Of a DNA stretch of 64,000 nucleotides, positions 53,487 through 62,299 are shown in pieces. The DNA is from JAGOVB01 sp964577365. Lineage in GTDB: Bacteria; Patescibacteriota; Minisyncoccia; Phycocordibacterales; PALSA-1337. The position numbers were made by a program, and so were the translations under genes. Each line of letters begins with the position of its first letter. The stretch's first letter is position 1. Location: contig CAZNYP010000004.1 of the NCBI GenBank assembly GCA_964577365.1, positions 1 to 64,000 on the forward strand, written 5' to 3'. Below the pieces are notes generated by a model. It searched no databases. It was not told where the DNA came from and saw nothing but the letters and a program-made list of their open reading frames with translations.

Positions 53487-54350
53487 TCACTTTCCCTCGA
53501 ACTTGTCAGCGAGTGCAGTCCATGTCTGTGCAGCCTCGCGGGCTACCCGGAGAATGTTGAGGAGCTCGGGAGCCGCTTTACACTCTGCGAGATTGAGATT
53601 ATCAAGATCCTCGAGGAGAGGTCTGAGTTCCCTCAAAGATGCCTCACCGCGTTCGGCCGCACGACTTGCACGACCCAGTAGAACCCTCGTTGGTCCCACC
53701 ATCTTCGACAGAGGTGGTGCAGCGAGCGCAATATAGTTAGGTTGAGTTTTTGGTGTCTCCACAGGAACAACAGGTTGTGGTCTGAGCACCCTTACAGCAG
53801 GCCTCACCGCAGGAGACGGTGCTGGCGGTACCGCCGACACTTCCTCCTTACCCGAAACTTCGGGACGTGGGGGCGGAGTCGGTGGAGGTGGAACACCTCG
53901 CCCGAGCACGACATTAGGTGCATGACCAGGACTCCGCTGGACAGGGACATGTCGTTCTGTCTCGATGGCTCCTTCCGGTTCACAGACGAACTCGATCTCG
54001 GGATACCGATCCGAACTACCTACGAACTTCACTCTACCGAGGAGTTCTGCCCGGTTAACGGAAGCTTCGGATACTCGGCACGACAGGACGACTGGTCTCC
54101 CATCGGCAGAAGTACGAAGCTTGGCCGTTCCATCTGGTGCCACTTCGAGCTGAAGTGCTCCCGGCGGACTGACCTTTCCGAACACCCTCTGCTTGTTGTA
54201 GAGTCCGTTATTTATGTTTACAAATGGTAACGGATCGAGAAACGCTCGAGCGAGTTGCCCTGCAGCGACCGGATCTTGGCCCGGTCCCGTAACCGTAATG
54301 TTGAAAAGATTGAAGGTTCTCACACCTCCTTTCCCGTTTTTTTCTGACAT
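53487..54350 (-). CDS. hypothetical protein with Pro-rich linker
   Basis: 287 residues, no recognised family. N-terminal soluble domain (~10-130), a Pro-rich linker (~140-205 with GVPPPPTPPPRPE), then a helical C-terminal domain (SLRELRPLLEDLDNLNLAE). No signal peptide, so cytoplasmic. AAAGGA lies 8 nt before the ATG. GC-rich, single gene with own terminator. Confidence 0.55.
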   Translation of the reverse strand: MSEKNGKGGVRTFNLFNITVTGPGQDPVAAGQLARAFLDPLPFVNINNGLYNKQRVFGKVSPPGALQLEVAPDGTAKLRTSADGRPVVLSCRVSEASVNRAELLGRVKFVGSSDRYPEIEFVCEPEGAIETERHVPVQRSPGHAPNVVLGRGVPPPPTPPPRPEVSGKEEVSAVPPAPSPAVRPAVRVLRPQPVVPVETPKTQPNYIALAAPPLSKMVGPTRVLLGRASRAAERGEASLRELRPLLEDLDNLNLAECKAAPELLNILRVAREAAQTWTALADKFEGK

Positions 54351-54445
54351 ACTGGCTTTCCTTTCAGTTTGGCATGGTTTACCGCAAAAAGCTCTGAAGG
54401 TATACTACGCCTTTAAATATAAAAATCAAATAGTATACTTATATG

Positions 54446-55255
54446 ATGAAATACATAAAATACGCGCTCGCTGTCTTGGTTCTCTCTTTTATTGTATTCA
54501 AACTTGTTATGTCTCCTTCAAACGATCGCGACTGGAATACCGATCAGGCTATCCTTTCCTATGCGACGATTCACGGTGACATCGTGCGCATCTACAATAT
54601 CCGCAATTTCACCTACACCTCACCAACCGAGTTCACTCCTGCATACTATGACCGGACGGTGAGTGTGAGAGACATCACCAAAGCCTGGTACATGGTAGAG
54701 CCATTTTCTGGTATCCCAGGCTCTGCACATACATTTGTGAGTTTCGAGTTAAAAGACGGCACCTATATCGCGATCTCAGTAGAAATCCGAAAAGAAAAAG
54801 GTGAAAAATACCATCCCGTACGCGGACTATTTGACCAGTACGAGCTCATGTACGTGATCGGTGATGAACGCGATCTCATAAAACTCCGTTCGAATTACCG
54901 CAAGGACCAAGTCTATCTATATCCAGTAAAGGCAGAGCCAGCAAAAGTCCAAGCCCTCTTTCTCGACATGATCCATCGAGCGAACCGACTAAAGGACCAC
55001 CCTGAGTTTTACAATACCCTCACCAATACTTGTACGACAAATATCGTCTCACACATTCGACGCATTTCTGATATAAAGATTTCTCCTTTCAACCTAAAAG
55101 TTCTTTTCCCAGAGTATTCAGACGAACTCGCATACAAACATGGGCTCATCGATACCGATCTGTCGTTTGAAGAAGCACGCAAAAAATATCACATCAATGA
55201 CCGTGCGATGAAATACGGTGACTCGGATATGTTTTCGAGGATGATACGGGATTAG
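54446..55255 (+). CDS. DUF4105 (Lnb N-terminal-like) membrane-anchored protein
   Basis: 269 residues: N-terminal helix (~4-22), then the DUF4105 domain with MVEPFSGIPGSAHTFVSFEL and NTLTNTCTTNIVSHIRRI, the His/Cys signatures. Enzymatic role unsettled. Two ATG codons adjoin (54443, 54446); the second sits exactly 6 nt after TATACT and is chosen. Confidence 0.85.
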   Translation: MKYIKYALAVLVLSFIVFKLVMSPSNDRDWNTDQAILSYATIHGDIVRIYNIRNFTYTSPTEFTPAYYDRTVSVRDITKAWYMVEPFSGIPGSAHTFVSFELKDGTYIAISVEIRKEKGEKYHPVRGLFDQYELMYVIGDERDLIKLRSNYRKDQVYLYPVKAEPAKVQALFLDMIHRANRLKDHPEFYNTLTNTCTTNIVSHIRRISDIKISPFNLKVLFPEYSDELAYKHGLIDTDLSFEEARKKYHINDRAMKYGDSDMFSRMIRD

Positions 55256-55258
55256 CTT

Positions 55259-55834
55259 TCACCGCTTCCTTTTGATGAGGACGGTCATGACGGTGTTCAT
55301 CACAATCATAACCACAGAATGAAGTGTGGTGGCGATATTGTATGTTTGTAGCGAAAAGAGCGTGAGAATATGACGCGACACATTCATCTCATAGAGACGT
55401 GGTCTCTCCGAATCAGAATGTGTCCACGTCTTTCGTAGTGTAGGAATAAACGCGACAATATCGATGAGTACCACGATCACTACTGAGACGGTTGGGTCCT
55501 TTGTCAGGATCCATGGAACGAGCCCGAGGAGTGCGACTACTAGAAAATAATGATCAATTTTTCTGATAGGCCCCGCTCTTCCTTTGAATAGATACTTGAG
55601 TGAGAAGAGAAATATGAGTATGGTAAACCCTTCTGCCACTCCAGTAGGCAACGCACCGATACCGGCACCTTTTACGAGACCACCAAAAAAAGTAGTCATC
55701 GATACGATAGACCAGATAAACCATGTATATGGATGCGGGTGTACACGCTCACGCACCACATCACGCAAATATGATATGTTTCCAATTACTGCGAGTAACG
55801 TGGCGCAGACGGCTAGGATTTCTTTTATGTACAT
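55259..55834 (-). CDS. hypothetical membrane protein, PQ-loop-like
   Basis: 191 residues, six to seven hydrophobic segments. Two similar stretches (IGNISYLRDVVRERVHPHPYTW and IVAFIPTLRKTWTHSDSERP) resemble PQ-loop repeats, so a small transporter is possible. TATTAT lies 7 nt before the ATG. Confidence 0.65.
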   Translation of the reverse strand: MYIKEILAVCATLLAVIGNISYLRDVVRERVHPHPYTWFIWSIVSMTTFFGGLVKGAGIGALPTGVAEGFTILIFLFSLKYLFKGRAGPIRKIDHYFLVVALLGLVPWILTKDPTVSVVIVVLIDIVAFIPTLRKTWTHSDSERPRLYEMNVSRHILTLFSLQTYNIATTLHSVVMIVMNTVMTVLIKRKR

Positions 55835-55875
55835 TATGAAAATAATACCACAGGTACAATATCCCGCTTGCGATT

Positions 55876-56511
55876 TTATTTATGCGTCGCCAGTGCCACC
55901 TTGATACCGAGCGCAATGAGAACGGCTCCGGTTGCTCGCTCGACATAGTGTTGCACTTTTCCGACACGCTTTCGAATGAGTGTGTTTGAGAAAAATAGAG
56001 ATACGAGGGCAAACCAAACAAATGTAATGGTCATCATTTCAATACCAAAGAGAAACTGTATTAGTTTTGGAGTAGCGGGATCGATCACTTGTGTAAATAG
56101 AGCGAGGAAAAAGAGAGTCGCTTTTGGATTCAATGCATTAGTCAAAAACCCTATTTTAAATGATGCCCACGCACTGATATCAGGGCGAGCTGCATCCTGT
56201 ACTTCTGATTCGGGAGCTGCCTTTGCGCGGAGAGACTTGTACCCGATGTATATGAGGTACCCAGCTCCGATGAATTTTATAACATTAAATAAAACGATTG
56301 ATTTGGAAATGACGAGACCTATTCCCAGGAGTGAGTATGCGACATGGACCATGATCCCCACCGCAATACCGATCGAAGTGTATATTCCCGTTTTTCTAGA
56401 ATATATGATGCTGTTTCGGACAACCATAGCAAAGTCAGGCCCAGGACTCACTACAGCGAGTAGGTGGACAAAAGCGACGGTTGCGAATGTGGCGATAATT
56501 GGTGTGATCAT
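55876..56511 (-). CDS. LysE/RhtB family exporter
   Basis: 211 residues, six membrane helices. HLLAVVSPGPDFAMVVRNS near residue 16 is the family signature, then GAGYLIYIGYKSLRAKA and NALNPKATLFFLALFTQ. Exports amino acids or related metabolites. TATAGT lies 6 nt before the ATG. Confidence 0.92.
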   Translation of the reverse strand: MITPIIATFATVAFVHLLAVVSPGPDFAMVVRNSIIYSRKTGIYTSIGIAVGIMVHVAYSLLGIGLVISKSIVLFNVIKFIGAGYLIYIGYKSLRAKAAPESEVQDAARPDISAWASFKIGFLTNALNPKATLFFLALFTQVIDPATPKLIQFLFGIEMMTITFVWFALVSLFFSNTLIRKRVGKVQHYVERATGAVLIALGIKVALATHK

Positions 56512-56532
56512 AATTACACTATATCACGTATA

Positions 56533-56560
56533 GAAAAACCCGGCCTCTAGGGCCGGGTTT
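56533..56560 (-). terminator. intrinsic terminator
   Basis: 10-bp stem AAACCCGGCC/GGCCGGGTTT, then TTTTTCT on the minus strand. Confidence 0.9.
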
Positions 56561-56574
56561 AAGCGATTTCATGA

Positions 56575-57213
56575 CTAGGTGTACATGTAATCCCGAATCT
56601 GCGTGACCAATTCCCTCACGAGATATTGGTCCAAACGTGTGTCCTTCGGTAAAAATCGTGAAAAAGGATTGTCATTCCCTTCACGAAAGTCTCGTAAGGG
56701 CCTCGTATCACTTGCTTTACCGGGGAATCGATTTGCTGCCCAACGTGACAGACCAAATCCGTTATGTACCTGCTGTAACAACGCTCCATTTTGGCTCACC
56801 AAGTAGGTAAAACGGAAGCGCGCGGCTTGACCACTATGGCTGATGGGGTTGTATTCTATTCTGCGATCAACTGTGTGCTTGTTGATTGGCCACTCATCGA
56901 GGTGTAGGAGCAACAGATCCTGTTCAACACCCTCCCGAAGGTAACCGTTGCCAATACTGTGGCCTGTTGAGATGACCCACCCACCACCCTTAAAGCGAGT
57001 CCGCGCAGCGAATACCTTCTGGTAACGCATCGCTGCCACACGTGTTGAGTGATGGTCGGAATCATCACCGATGAATCCTCCGAACCATGCCCCCTCTATG
57101 GGGGTAGCATCTAATCTGAGAATGAGGCCTTTGGTGATGTGCTGAATAGCTTCTGTAGCCGAATATCCTTTTGTGGTGCGAGCTACTTTTCTTGATTGAA
57201 TGGTCTTTGGCAC
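56575..57213 (-). CDS. hypothetical protein
   Basis: 212 residues from a GTG start; AAAGGA lies a few nt upstream, a real Shine-Dalgarno. No family recognised. Features: GGFIGDDSDHHSTRVAAMRY near residue 45, GGGWVISTGHSIGNGYL near 76 and a charged C-terminus. No signal peptide or membrane helix. Single gene with its own terminator. Confidence 0.55.
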   Translation of the reverse strand: MPKTIQSRKVARTTKGYSATEAIQHITKGLILRLDATPIEGAWFGGFIGDDSDHHSTRVAAMRYQKVFAARTRFKGGGWVISTGHSIGNGYLREGVEQDLLLLHLDEWPINKHTVDRRIEYNPISHSGQAARFRFTYLVSQNGALLQQVHNGFGLSRWAANRFPGKASDTRPLRDFREGNDNPFSRFLPKDTRLDQYLVRELVTQIRDYMYT

Positions 57214-57307
57214 AAATCCTTTCTTAAGATAGACTTGATTGTCATCTTTTCTAACGTGACTATACCATACGATTTTGCAAAAACAAATCTGATTTTACGA
57301 GCTGAAT

Positions 57308-57718
57308 TTAGACCCTACACATCTTCCTCATCCAGTCTAGGAATATACCGTATGGTCTACCTGTAAATCCTGACACCAATGTTGCAACGACACATGCAGA
57401 AATTACTTTATGCATTGGAGTTCCAAGGATCGTGAGAACAAGAAAAACTAACGGCACTCGATAAAGTATAAAAACCAAAGAGTCACGTACAATCTGATGT
57501 AGTCGAGCTGATTTCCACATGCCAAGCTTACCACCTATCCAAAATCGTGTACGGCTATATGGTTCTACCGTAATTATGTTTGGAATGATCATAATAAGTC
57601 TACCTCTCCAAAACACTGACCATGGAATAGCCGAAAAGACAACTTCGACAAAGAAAGCTGTCATGATAATGAAGAGATTCAGAGCGACGGTATCAACCAG
57701 AAAACGTTTAACATTCAT
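57308..57718 (-). CDS. AlaE-like L-alanine exporter
   Basis: 136 residues, four membrane helices. It follows E. coli AlaE along its length: VDTVALNLF, FFVEVVFSAIPW, RLIMIIPNIITVEPY, then VPLVFLVLTILG and GRPYGIFLDWMRKM. AlaE exports L-alanine. The ATG at 57718 has TATAAT exactly 6 nt upstream; an in-frame ATG at 57736 lies inside that promoter and is rejected. Confidence 0.8.
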   Translation of the reverse strand: MNVKRFLVDTVALNLFIIMTAFFVEVVFSAIPWSVFWRGRLIMIIPNIITVEPYSRTRFWIGGKLGMWKSARLHQIVRDSLVFILYRVPLVFLVLTILGTPMHKVISACVVATLVSGFTGRPYGIFLDWMRKMCRV

Positions 57719-57755
57719 CCCAGCATTATACGCCAATCAATACGCATATACCAAT

Positions 57756-58367
57756 TTACCTATCACAATTCACTACTTTTGTTGTAGATATAAAAGTAAC
57801 AGGCTTTGTTATCTTTGGAATTTGGCCAATATAGAATGGTTCTGACAGGCTCGATGTGGTAGCACACATCTTTCCAGGCACGGTTGACTGAACAGTCACC
57901 GCCACCTTGTCTGCTTTTTCTTCTACTTTTACTATTTCAATTGAATAGCCACCAGAAGCGATGGTACCCGCAAAAGCTGCGATGATAGTACTTTTCGAAA
58001 AATCAACAGAGGGCAATTCTGGGACGCTTCTATATGTTGAATATACTTTGTTCCAAGTATCCTTCCACTGTTCTTGGTTGTTTACAACGATGTTTTCTTT
58101 TTTCTCATATCCAGAATTCCCACCTGCTTTGACAAGAGATACTTTTAAATCTTTAACAACACTGGCGTCCGGTGATGTAGAGACATCTTTTGTTGTGTCT
58201 CTAACGGTAGGAGTCTTTGATATTTGAATACTTGTCTCAGAAAGATTGAGATTTTTTACCTCTTGATACTGAGCACCAATGAAAAAGGTCAGTGTAGGCA
58301 AAATCCCTATAAAGAAAACAATAGCGGCTAACTTTGAGTACCACGTGACTTTGTTAAATTTGATCAT
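57756..58367 (-). CDS. membrane-anchored PrcB-C-like protein
   Basis: 203 residues: one helix (~12-30), spacer, then a domain (~95-200) with FSKSTIIAAFAGTIASGGYSIEI and TVPGKMCATTSSLSEPF, like the PrcB C-terminal domain of protease-associated proteins. No protease adjoins. TACAAT lies 6 nt before the ATG. Confidence 0.7.
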   Translation of the reverse strand: MIKFNKVTWYSKLAAIVFFIGILPTLTFFIGAQYQEVKNLNLSETSIQISKTPTVRDTTKDVSTSPDASVVKDLKVSLVKAGGNSGYEKKENIVVNNQEQWKDTWNKVYSTYRSVPELPSVDFSKSTIIAAFAGTIASGGYSIEIVKVEEKADKVAVTVQSTVPGKMCATTSSLSEPFYIGQIPKITKPVTFISTTKVVNCDR

Positions 58368-58470
58368 TGGTTAATTGTACCACTATTCAGTTACTCCGCT
58401 GAATTTTTTTATCTTTTTAACCACTTCTCGCAGTACTCTGCTCGAAGCGATTTTTACACTTAAAAATCGG

Positions 58471-58541
58471 CTGCGGGACTTGGAATCGAACCAAAATTTT
58501 CGCTTTCAGAGAGCGACGTCCTACCTTTAGACGATCCCGCA
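58471..58541 (-). tRNA. tRNA-Gln (CTG)
   Basis: Acceptor TGCGGGA/TCCCGCA with U1-A72, anticodon stem TCGCT/AGCGA and loop CTCTGAA giving CTG, T-loop TTCGATT. CCA not encoded. It complements tRNA-Gln(TTG) at 4443. Confidence 0.92.
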
Positions 58542-58631
58542 ATATATAAACAATCCATATAAAATACCCTAAAACACACACATATTCAAGTTTTGACAAA
58601 ACTCATAATAGTAGTATTGTGTATTTGTGCT

Positions 58632-58916
58632 ATGAAGAACACCATCGAAGTCCACCCGGCAACTAAGAAACGTTTGCTTGAGATGTACCTTCTCATTTAC
58701 CTCTATTGCGACGAAGTCGCAGTCAAACACGCACGACTTGCGCGTGTGACCAAGACAACTCTCAAAGCTCAGACGAGGTGCTGGCCACCGCTCTGTAGCC
58801 TCCTGCTGTTCTGTCGAGAGAAAGTCATCAAAGAAGAACGGTTTGAGAGAATCCACATTCCCAATCTCGCAACATTGTCCTCTGACGAGATCCTCGTTGC
58901 GATCATCAGATCATGA
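58632..58916 (+). CDS. hypothetical protein
   Basis: 94 residues from the ATG at 58632 (MKNTIEVHPATKKRLLEMY). No family recognised; helical and basic. A TTGACA/TATTGT promoter with 16-nt spacing places the transcript start a few nt before this ATG, so the longer frame from 58593, which overlaps the -35 region, is rejected. Strong terminator follows. Confidence 0.55.
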   Translation: MKNTIEVHPATKKRLLEMYLLIYLYCDEVAVKHARLARVTKTTLKAQTRCWPPLCSLLLFCREKVIKEERFERIHIPNLATLSSDEILVAIIRS

Positions 58917-58931
58917 TCAGCCCGACTGCAG

Positions 58932-58966
58932 ACCGGCCGCCAGTGTACTGGCGGCCGGTATTTTTT
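58932..58966 (+). terminator. intrinsic terminator
   Basis: Long GC stem ACCGGCCGCCA/TGGCGGCCGGT, then ATTTTTTATTT. Overlaps the end of pyrG on the other strand. Confidence 0.92.
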
Positions 58967-60605
58967 ATTTCTTCCCTGCTGCTTTTATGAATTCTGTAAA
59001 CAATGGGTGCGGTCGTAGTGGTCGCGCGAGGAATTCTGGATGAAACTGGGTCCCGAGGAAAAATGGGTGCACGGATCGTGGGAGTTCGGCGATCTCCATC
59101 AGCTTTCCACTCGGTGATCTACCTGAGAAAACGAGTCCGGCTGCCTCTATTTTTTCCATGTACTCAGGATTGACCTCGTATCGATGGCGGTGACGTTCGG
59201 TGATAGTATCTGTTTTGTATGCATCACGAGCAATGCTCCCCTTTTTTAGAACGGCATCATACTGGCCGAGACGCATACTCGCTCCGTACTGTCCCTCGGC
59301 GAGTTTTTTCTTTTGATCGGGCATGATGTCGATCACGACATCCTTTGCATTTGGATCGATCTCTGCAGTATTTGCATCCTTGAGACCGAGGATAGTGCGT
59401 GCATACTCGATCGTCATGAGCTGCATACCATAGCAGAGTCCAAAGTATGGGATCTTTTTTTCACGTGCATAGCGGATCACATTGAGCTTGCCCTCTATAC
59501 CCGTTTCACCAAATCCGCCCGGCACGAGGATCCCATCATACTGGTCGAGTGCCTTGTAGTCTGGGTTTTTTATTTCAAAATCAACTGCGTTGACCACATG
59601 GATCACTGGTTTCAGCCCTTGTGCATATGCCGAGTATTTTATCGCTTCGAGAACTGATACATATGAGTCGGTCAGGATAAAGTCTCCGGTTGCAAAGTAT
59701 TTACCAACAATGGCGATGTGCACCTCCTTTTTTGCAGACTTTACACTATCAGCAAACTTTTTCCAGGCACCGAGGCCTGTGCCCTGACGCTTTTTGAGCT
59801 TGAGCCGCTTTATCAAAATATCTCCGAGCTGATCTTTTTCAAAATTCACCGGTACATCATAGACCGAGTCGATGTCAGGTGCGGAGATCACATGATCGAC
59901 GGGAATATTGCACGAGATAGCGATCTTTTCCTTTCTTTTTTTATCGAGCGGCACATCGGCGCGAGCGATGATGATATCGGTAGCGACGCCGTATGAGGCG
60001 AGCTGGTGAATCGCATTTTGTGTCGGTCGAGTTTTCATCTCTCCTATTTTATTTGGAATTGGGAGATATGACACCATCACAAACACCACATCATCTGGGT
60101 GTTTTATCTTGAGCACACGCGCTGCTTCGATAAACATGATATTTTGATAGTCACCCACCGTACCACCGATCTCGATGACTGAGATCTCTGACTTGTTGAG
60201 CGCTGCTGCGTGCTCATAACGTCGCACAATCTCGTCACGGATGTCCGGAATGGCCTCGACACATTTTCCACGGTAGCCGAGGGCGCGCTCTTTGTCGATC
60301 ACATGTTTGTATACCATTCCTGACGTCATATAGTCCTCGTGAAGGAGATCCCGGTTTAGAAATCGCTCATAGTTTCCCATATCCTGGTCAGTCTCTAGTC
60401 CAGAATTCAAAACAAAAACCTCACCGTGCTCGGTGGGGTTCATGGTGCCTGCGTCGACGTTTAGATATGGATCGACTTTTGCGAGATTTACAGAGTAGCC
60501 TTTTGCATGGAGGAGTGTGCCCATGGACGACGTTGCGATACCTTTTCCTACTCCTGACATCACTCCACCAACTACGAAAATGTATTTATGTCGTTTTGCG
60601 GCCAT
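58965..60605 (-). CDS. pyrG: CTP synthase
   Basis: 546 residues. Synthetase domain: FVVGGVMSGVGKGIATSSMGTLL, DPYLNVDAGTMNPTEHGEVFV. Glutaminase domain from ~300: LVPGGFGETG, catalytic Cys in YFGLCYGMQLM, and the His/Glu in GTQFHPEF. Makes CTP from UTP and glutamine. Possible TAAATT box 6 nt before the ATG. Confidence 0.97.
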   Translation of the reverse strand: MAAKRHKYIFVVGGVMSGVGKGIATSSMGTLLHAKGYSVNLAKVDPYLNVDAGTMNPTEHGEVFVLNSGLETDQDMGNYERFLNRDLLHEDYMTSGMVYKHVIDKERALGYRGKCVEAIPDIRDEIVRRYEHAAALNKSEISVIEIGGTVGDYQNIMFIEAARVLKIKHPDDVVFVMVSYLPIPNKIGEMKTRPTQNAIHQLASYGVATDIIIARADVPLDKKRKEKIAISCNIPVDHVISAPDIDSVYDVPVNFEKDQLGDILIKRLKLKKRQGTGLGAWKKFADSVKSAKKEVHIAIVGKYFATGDFILTDSYVSVLEAIKYSAYAQGLKPVIHVVNAVDFEIKNPDYKALDQYDGILVPGGFGETGIEGKLNVIRYAREKKIPYFGLCYGMQLMTIEYARTILGLKDANTAEIDPNAKDVVIDIMPDQKKKLAEGQYGASMRLGQYDAVLKKGSIARDAYKTDTITERHRHRYEVNPEYMEKIEAAGLVFSGRSPSGKLMEIAELPRSVHPFFLGTQFHPEFLARPLRPHPLFTEFIKAAGKK

Positions 60606-60657
60606 GTTTGAAATTTAGTGTATAGCCTTATTGTAACAAAGTGGGAGACTGCGTCCA

Positions 60658-61587
60658 CTAGACATTTAGATATCTTCGTACTGCCATATAGCTCGAGATA
60701 GCACCGAGGAATACTCCTGAGCTCAGGATGATGGCGAAAATCTGGCTAAAGTTCGTCACATAGTAGGCAAAGAGGATGTGACGTACGACTGATATATCTC
60801 CTGGGTATGCGTCGAGAAAGCGGATGTAGAGGGCGTCCATGTAGTACGCAAATAGACCGAGGATCACGAGTGCGATGATCGCTGAAAATATACCGTACAT
60901 CACACCTGACACGACAAATGGTCCGCGTACATACATGTTACTTGCACCGACGAGCTTCATCACCGCGATCTCATCACGAGATGAAAAGATGATGACGCGG
61001 ATAGTATTAAAGGTAATCGCAACAGCAATGAGTACGAGAATAACGATGAGCACCGAGACAGTTTTCTCGATGAGCGGAATGATGCGTGAGAGGCGGTCGA
61101 TCACCACTTTGTTTTCAGCATAGTTTACATTGCCCACGATCTCTTTGTTAGCGAGGAATTTTGCAACAGACTCATATTGTGAAGGGTCTTTTGCCTTTAC
61201 GGTAATGACTGCAGGAAGCGGATTCTCCCCGATCTCATCGAGTCCTTGGATGATGCGGGTATTGTCCTTGTGTTTCTCTCTGAACCACTTGAGAGACCCC
61301 TCGCGAGAGATATACTCGGTACTAGCGACTTCTGGGAGCTTTTGTAGATCTTTTTGGAGTTCGAGAATACCCACTTCATCTGCATCGAGTGAGAGATAGA
61401 CATTTATATCTACCTTGTCTCGGATAGTGTCGAGGAATGTTTTGCTGAGCGTAGAAAAGAAAATGAGTCCTCCAAAAACGAGTAGTGAAAGTGAGAGGAC
61501 GAGGATCGACGAAAGGGAGAGAAAACCATTTCTCCAAAAGTTTACAAATCCAGAACGAATGACGCGACGAGCTTTAGTAAAAATCAT
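60658..61587 (-). CDS. ftsX: cell division protein FtsX
   Basis: 309 residues: N-terminal helix (~22-45), extracytoplasmic domain (~55-170 with LSLDADEVGILELQKDLQKL and VASTEYISREG), then three helices. Membrane partner of FtsE; the pair activates peptidoglycan hydrolases in division. Lies 22 nt after ftsE. Confidence 0.94.
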   Translation of the reverse strand: MIFTKARRVIRSGFVNFWRNGFLSLSSILVLSLSLLVFGGLIFFSTLSKTFLDTIRDKVDINVYLSLDADEVGILELQKDLQKLPEVASTEYISREGSLKWFREKHKDNTRIIQGLDEIGENPLPAVITVKAKDPSQYESVAKFLANKEIVGNVNYAENKVVIDRLSRIIPLIEKTVSVLIVILVLIAVAITFNTIRVIIFSSRDEIAVMKLVGASNMYVRGPFVVSGVMYGIFSAIIALVILGLFAYYMDALYIRFLDAYPGDISVVRHILFAYYVTNFSQIFAIILSSGVFLGAISSYMAVRRYLNV

Positions 61588-61609
61588 GCAATATATTTAT
61601 ATGAGTATA

Positions 61610-62290
61610 TTATAACGCGTACTTGCCCTTTTTGTCGTCCCGCATCACCTTTCCTTTTTCCATAGTGATGACACGGCCTTTTACTTCGTCTACTACCCCA
61701 CGATTATGTGTGGTGAGGAGGACCGTGGTACCGAGATCATTGATTTTCTTTAGGATCTTGATGATTTCAAAGGTATTGATCGGATCGAGATTTCCCGTCG
61801 GCTCGTCCGCAATCACAATGTCTGGCTGGTTGACGATCGCGCGGGCAATAGCGATGCGCTGTTTTTCTCCGCCCGAGAGCTCGTGTGGAAAGGCATAGAT
61901 CTTGTGCTGGAGGTCGACGAGCTCGAGGACGTAGGGTACATCAGAAGCGATCTCTGCATCAGTGCGTCCCGCAGCCTCCATAGCAAAGGCGATGTTTTCG
62001 TATGCGGTCTTGTTGGGAATCAGACGAAAATCCTGAAATACCGTACCGATACGTCGGCGTAGCTTGCTCACTGCACTCCGACCCAGACGGTGAATGTTTG
62101 CAGACTCAAAAAATACACTTCCTTTTGATGGTCGATCCTCTGCGATGAGCATTTTCAAAAGAGTAGTTTTCCCGGCTCCAGAATGACCGACAATGGTGAC
62201 GAATTCTTTAGGTTCTACAGTAAAGCTGACTGAATCGAGGGCAAGCGTGTCGTCTGGGTATACTTTCGATACTTTATCAAAATAAATCAT
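61610..62290 (-). CDS. ftsE: cell division ATP-binding protein FtsE
   Basis: 226-residue ABC ATPase: Walker A GHSGAGKTT, Q-loop VFQDFRL, signature LSGGEKQR, Walker B IVIADEPTGNLD, switch His in TTHNRG. TATAAT lies 8 nt before the ATG, overlapping the prfB stop. Confidence 0.96.
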   Translation of the reverse strand: MIYFDKVSKVYPDDTLALDSVSFTVEPKEFVTIVGHSGAGKTTLLKMLIAEDRPSKGSVFFESANIHRLGRSAVSKLRRRIGTVFQDFRLIPNKTAYENIAFAMEAAGRTDAEIASDVPYVLELVDLQHKIYAFPHELSGGEKQRIAIARAIVNQPDIVIADEPTGNLDPINTFEIIKILKKINDLGTTVLLTTHNRGVVDEVKGRVITMEKGKVMRDDKKGKYAL

Positions 62291-62299
62291 TGGTACTAA

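Noticed and set aside
54300..54330. Strong Shine-Dalgarno-like AAAGGAGGTG inside the gene at 53487-54350
   Set aside because: No usable start codon follows at the right distance; it simply encodes Lys-Gly-Gly-Val.
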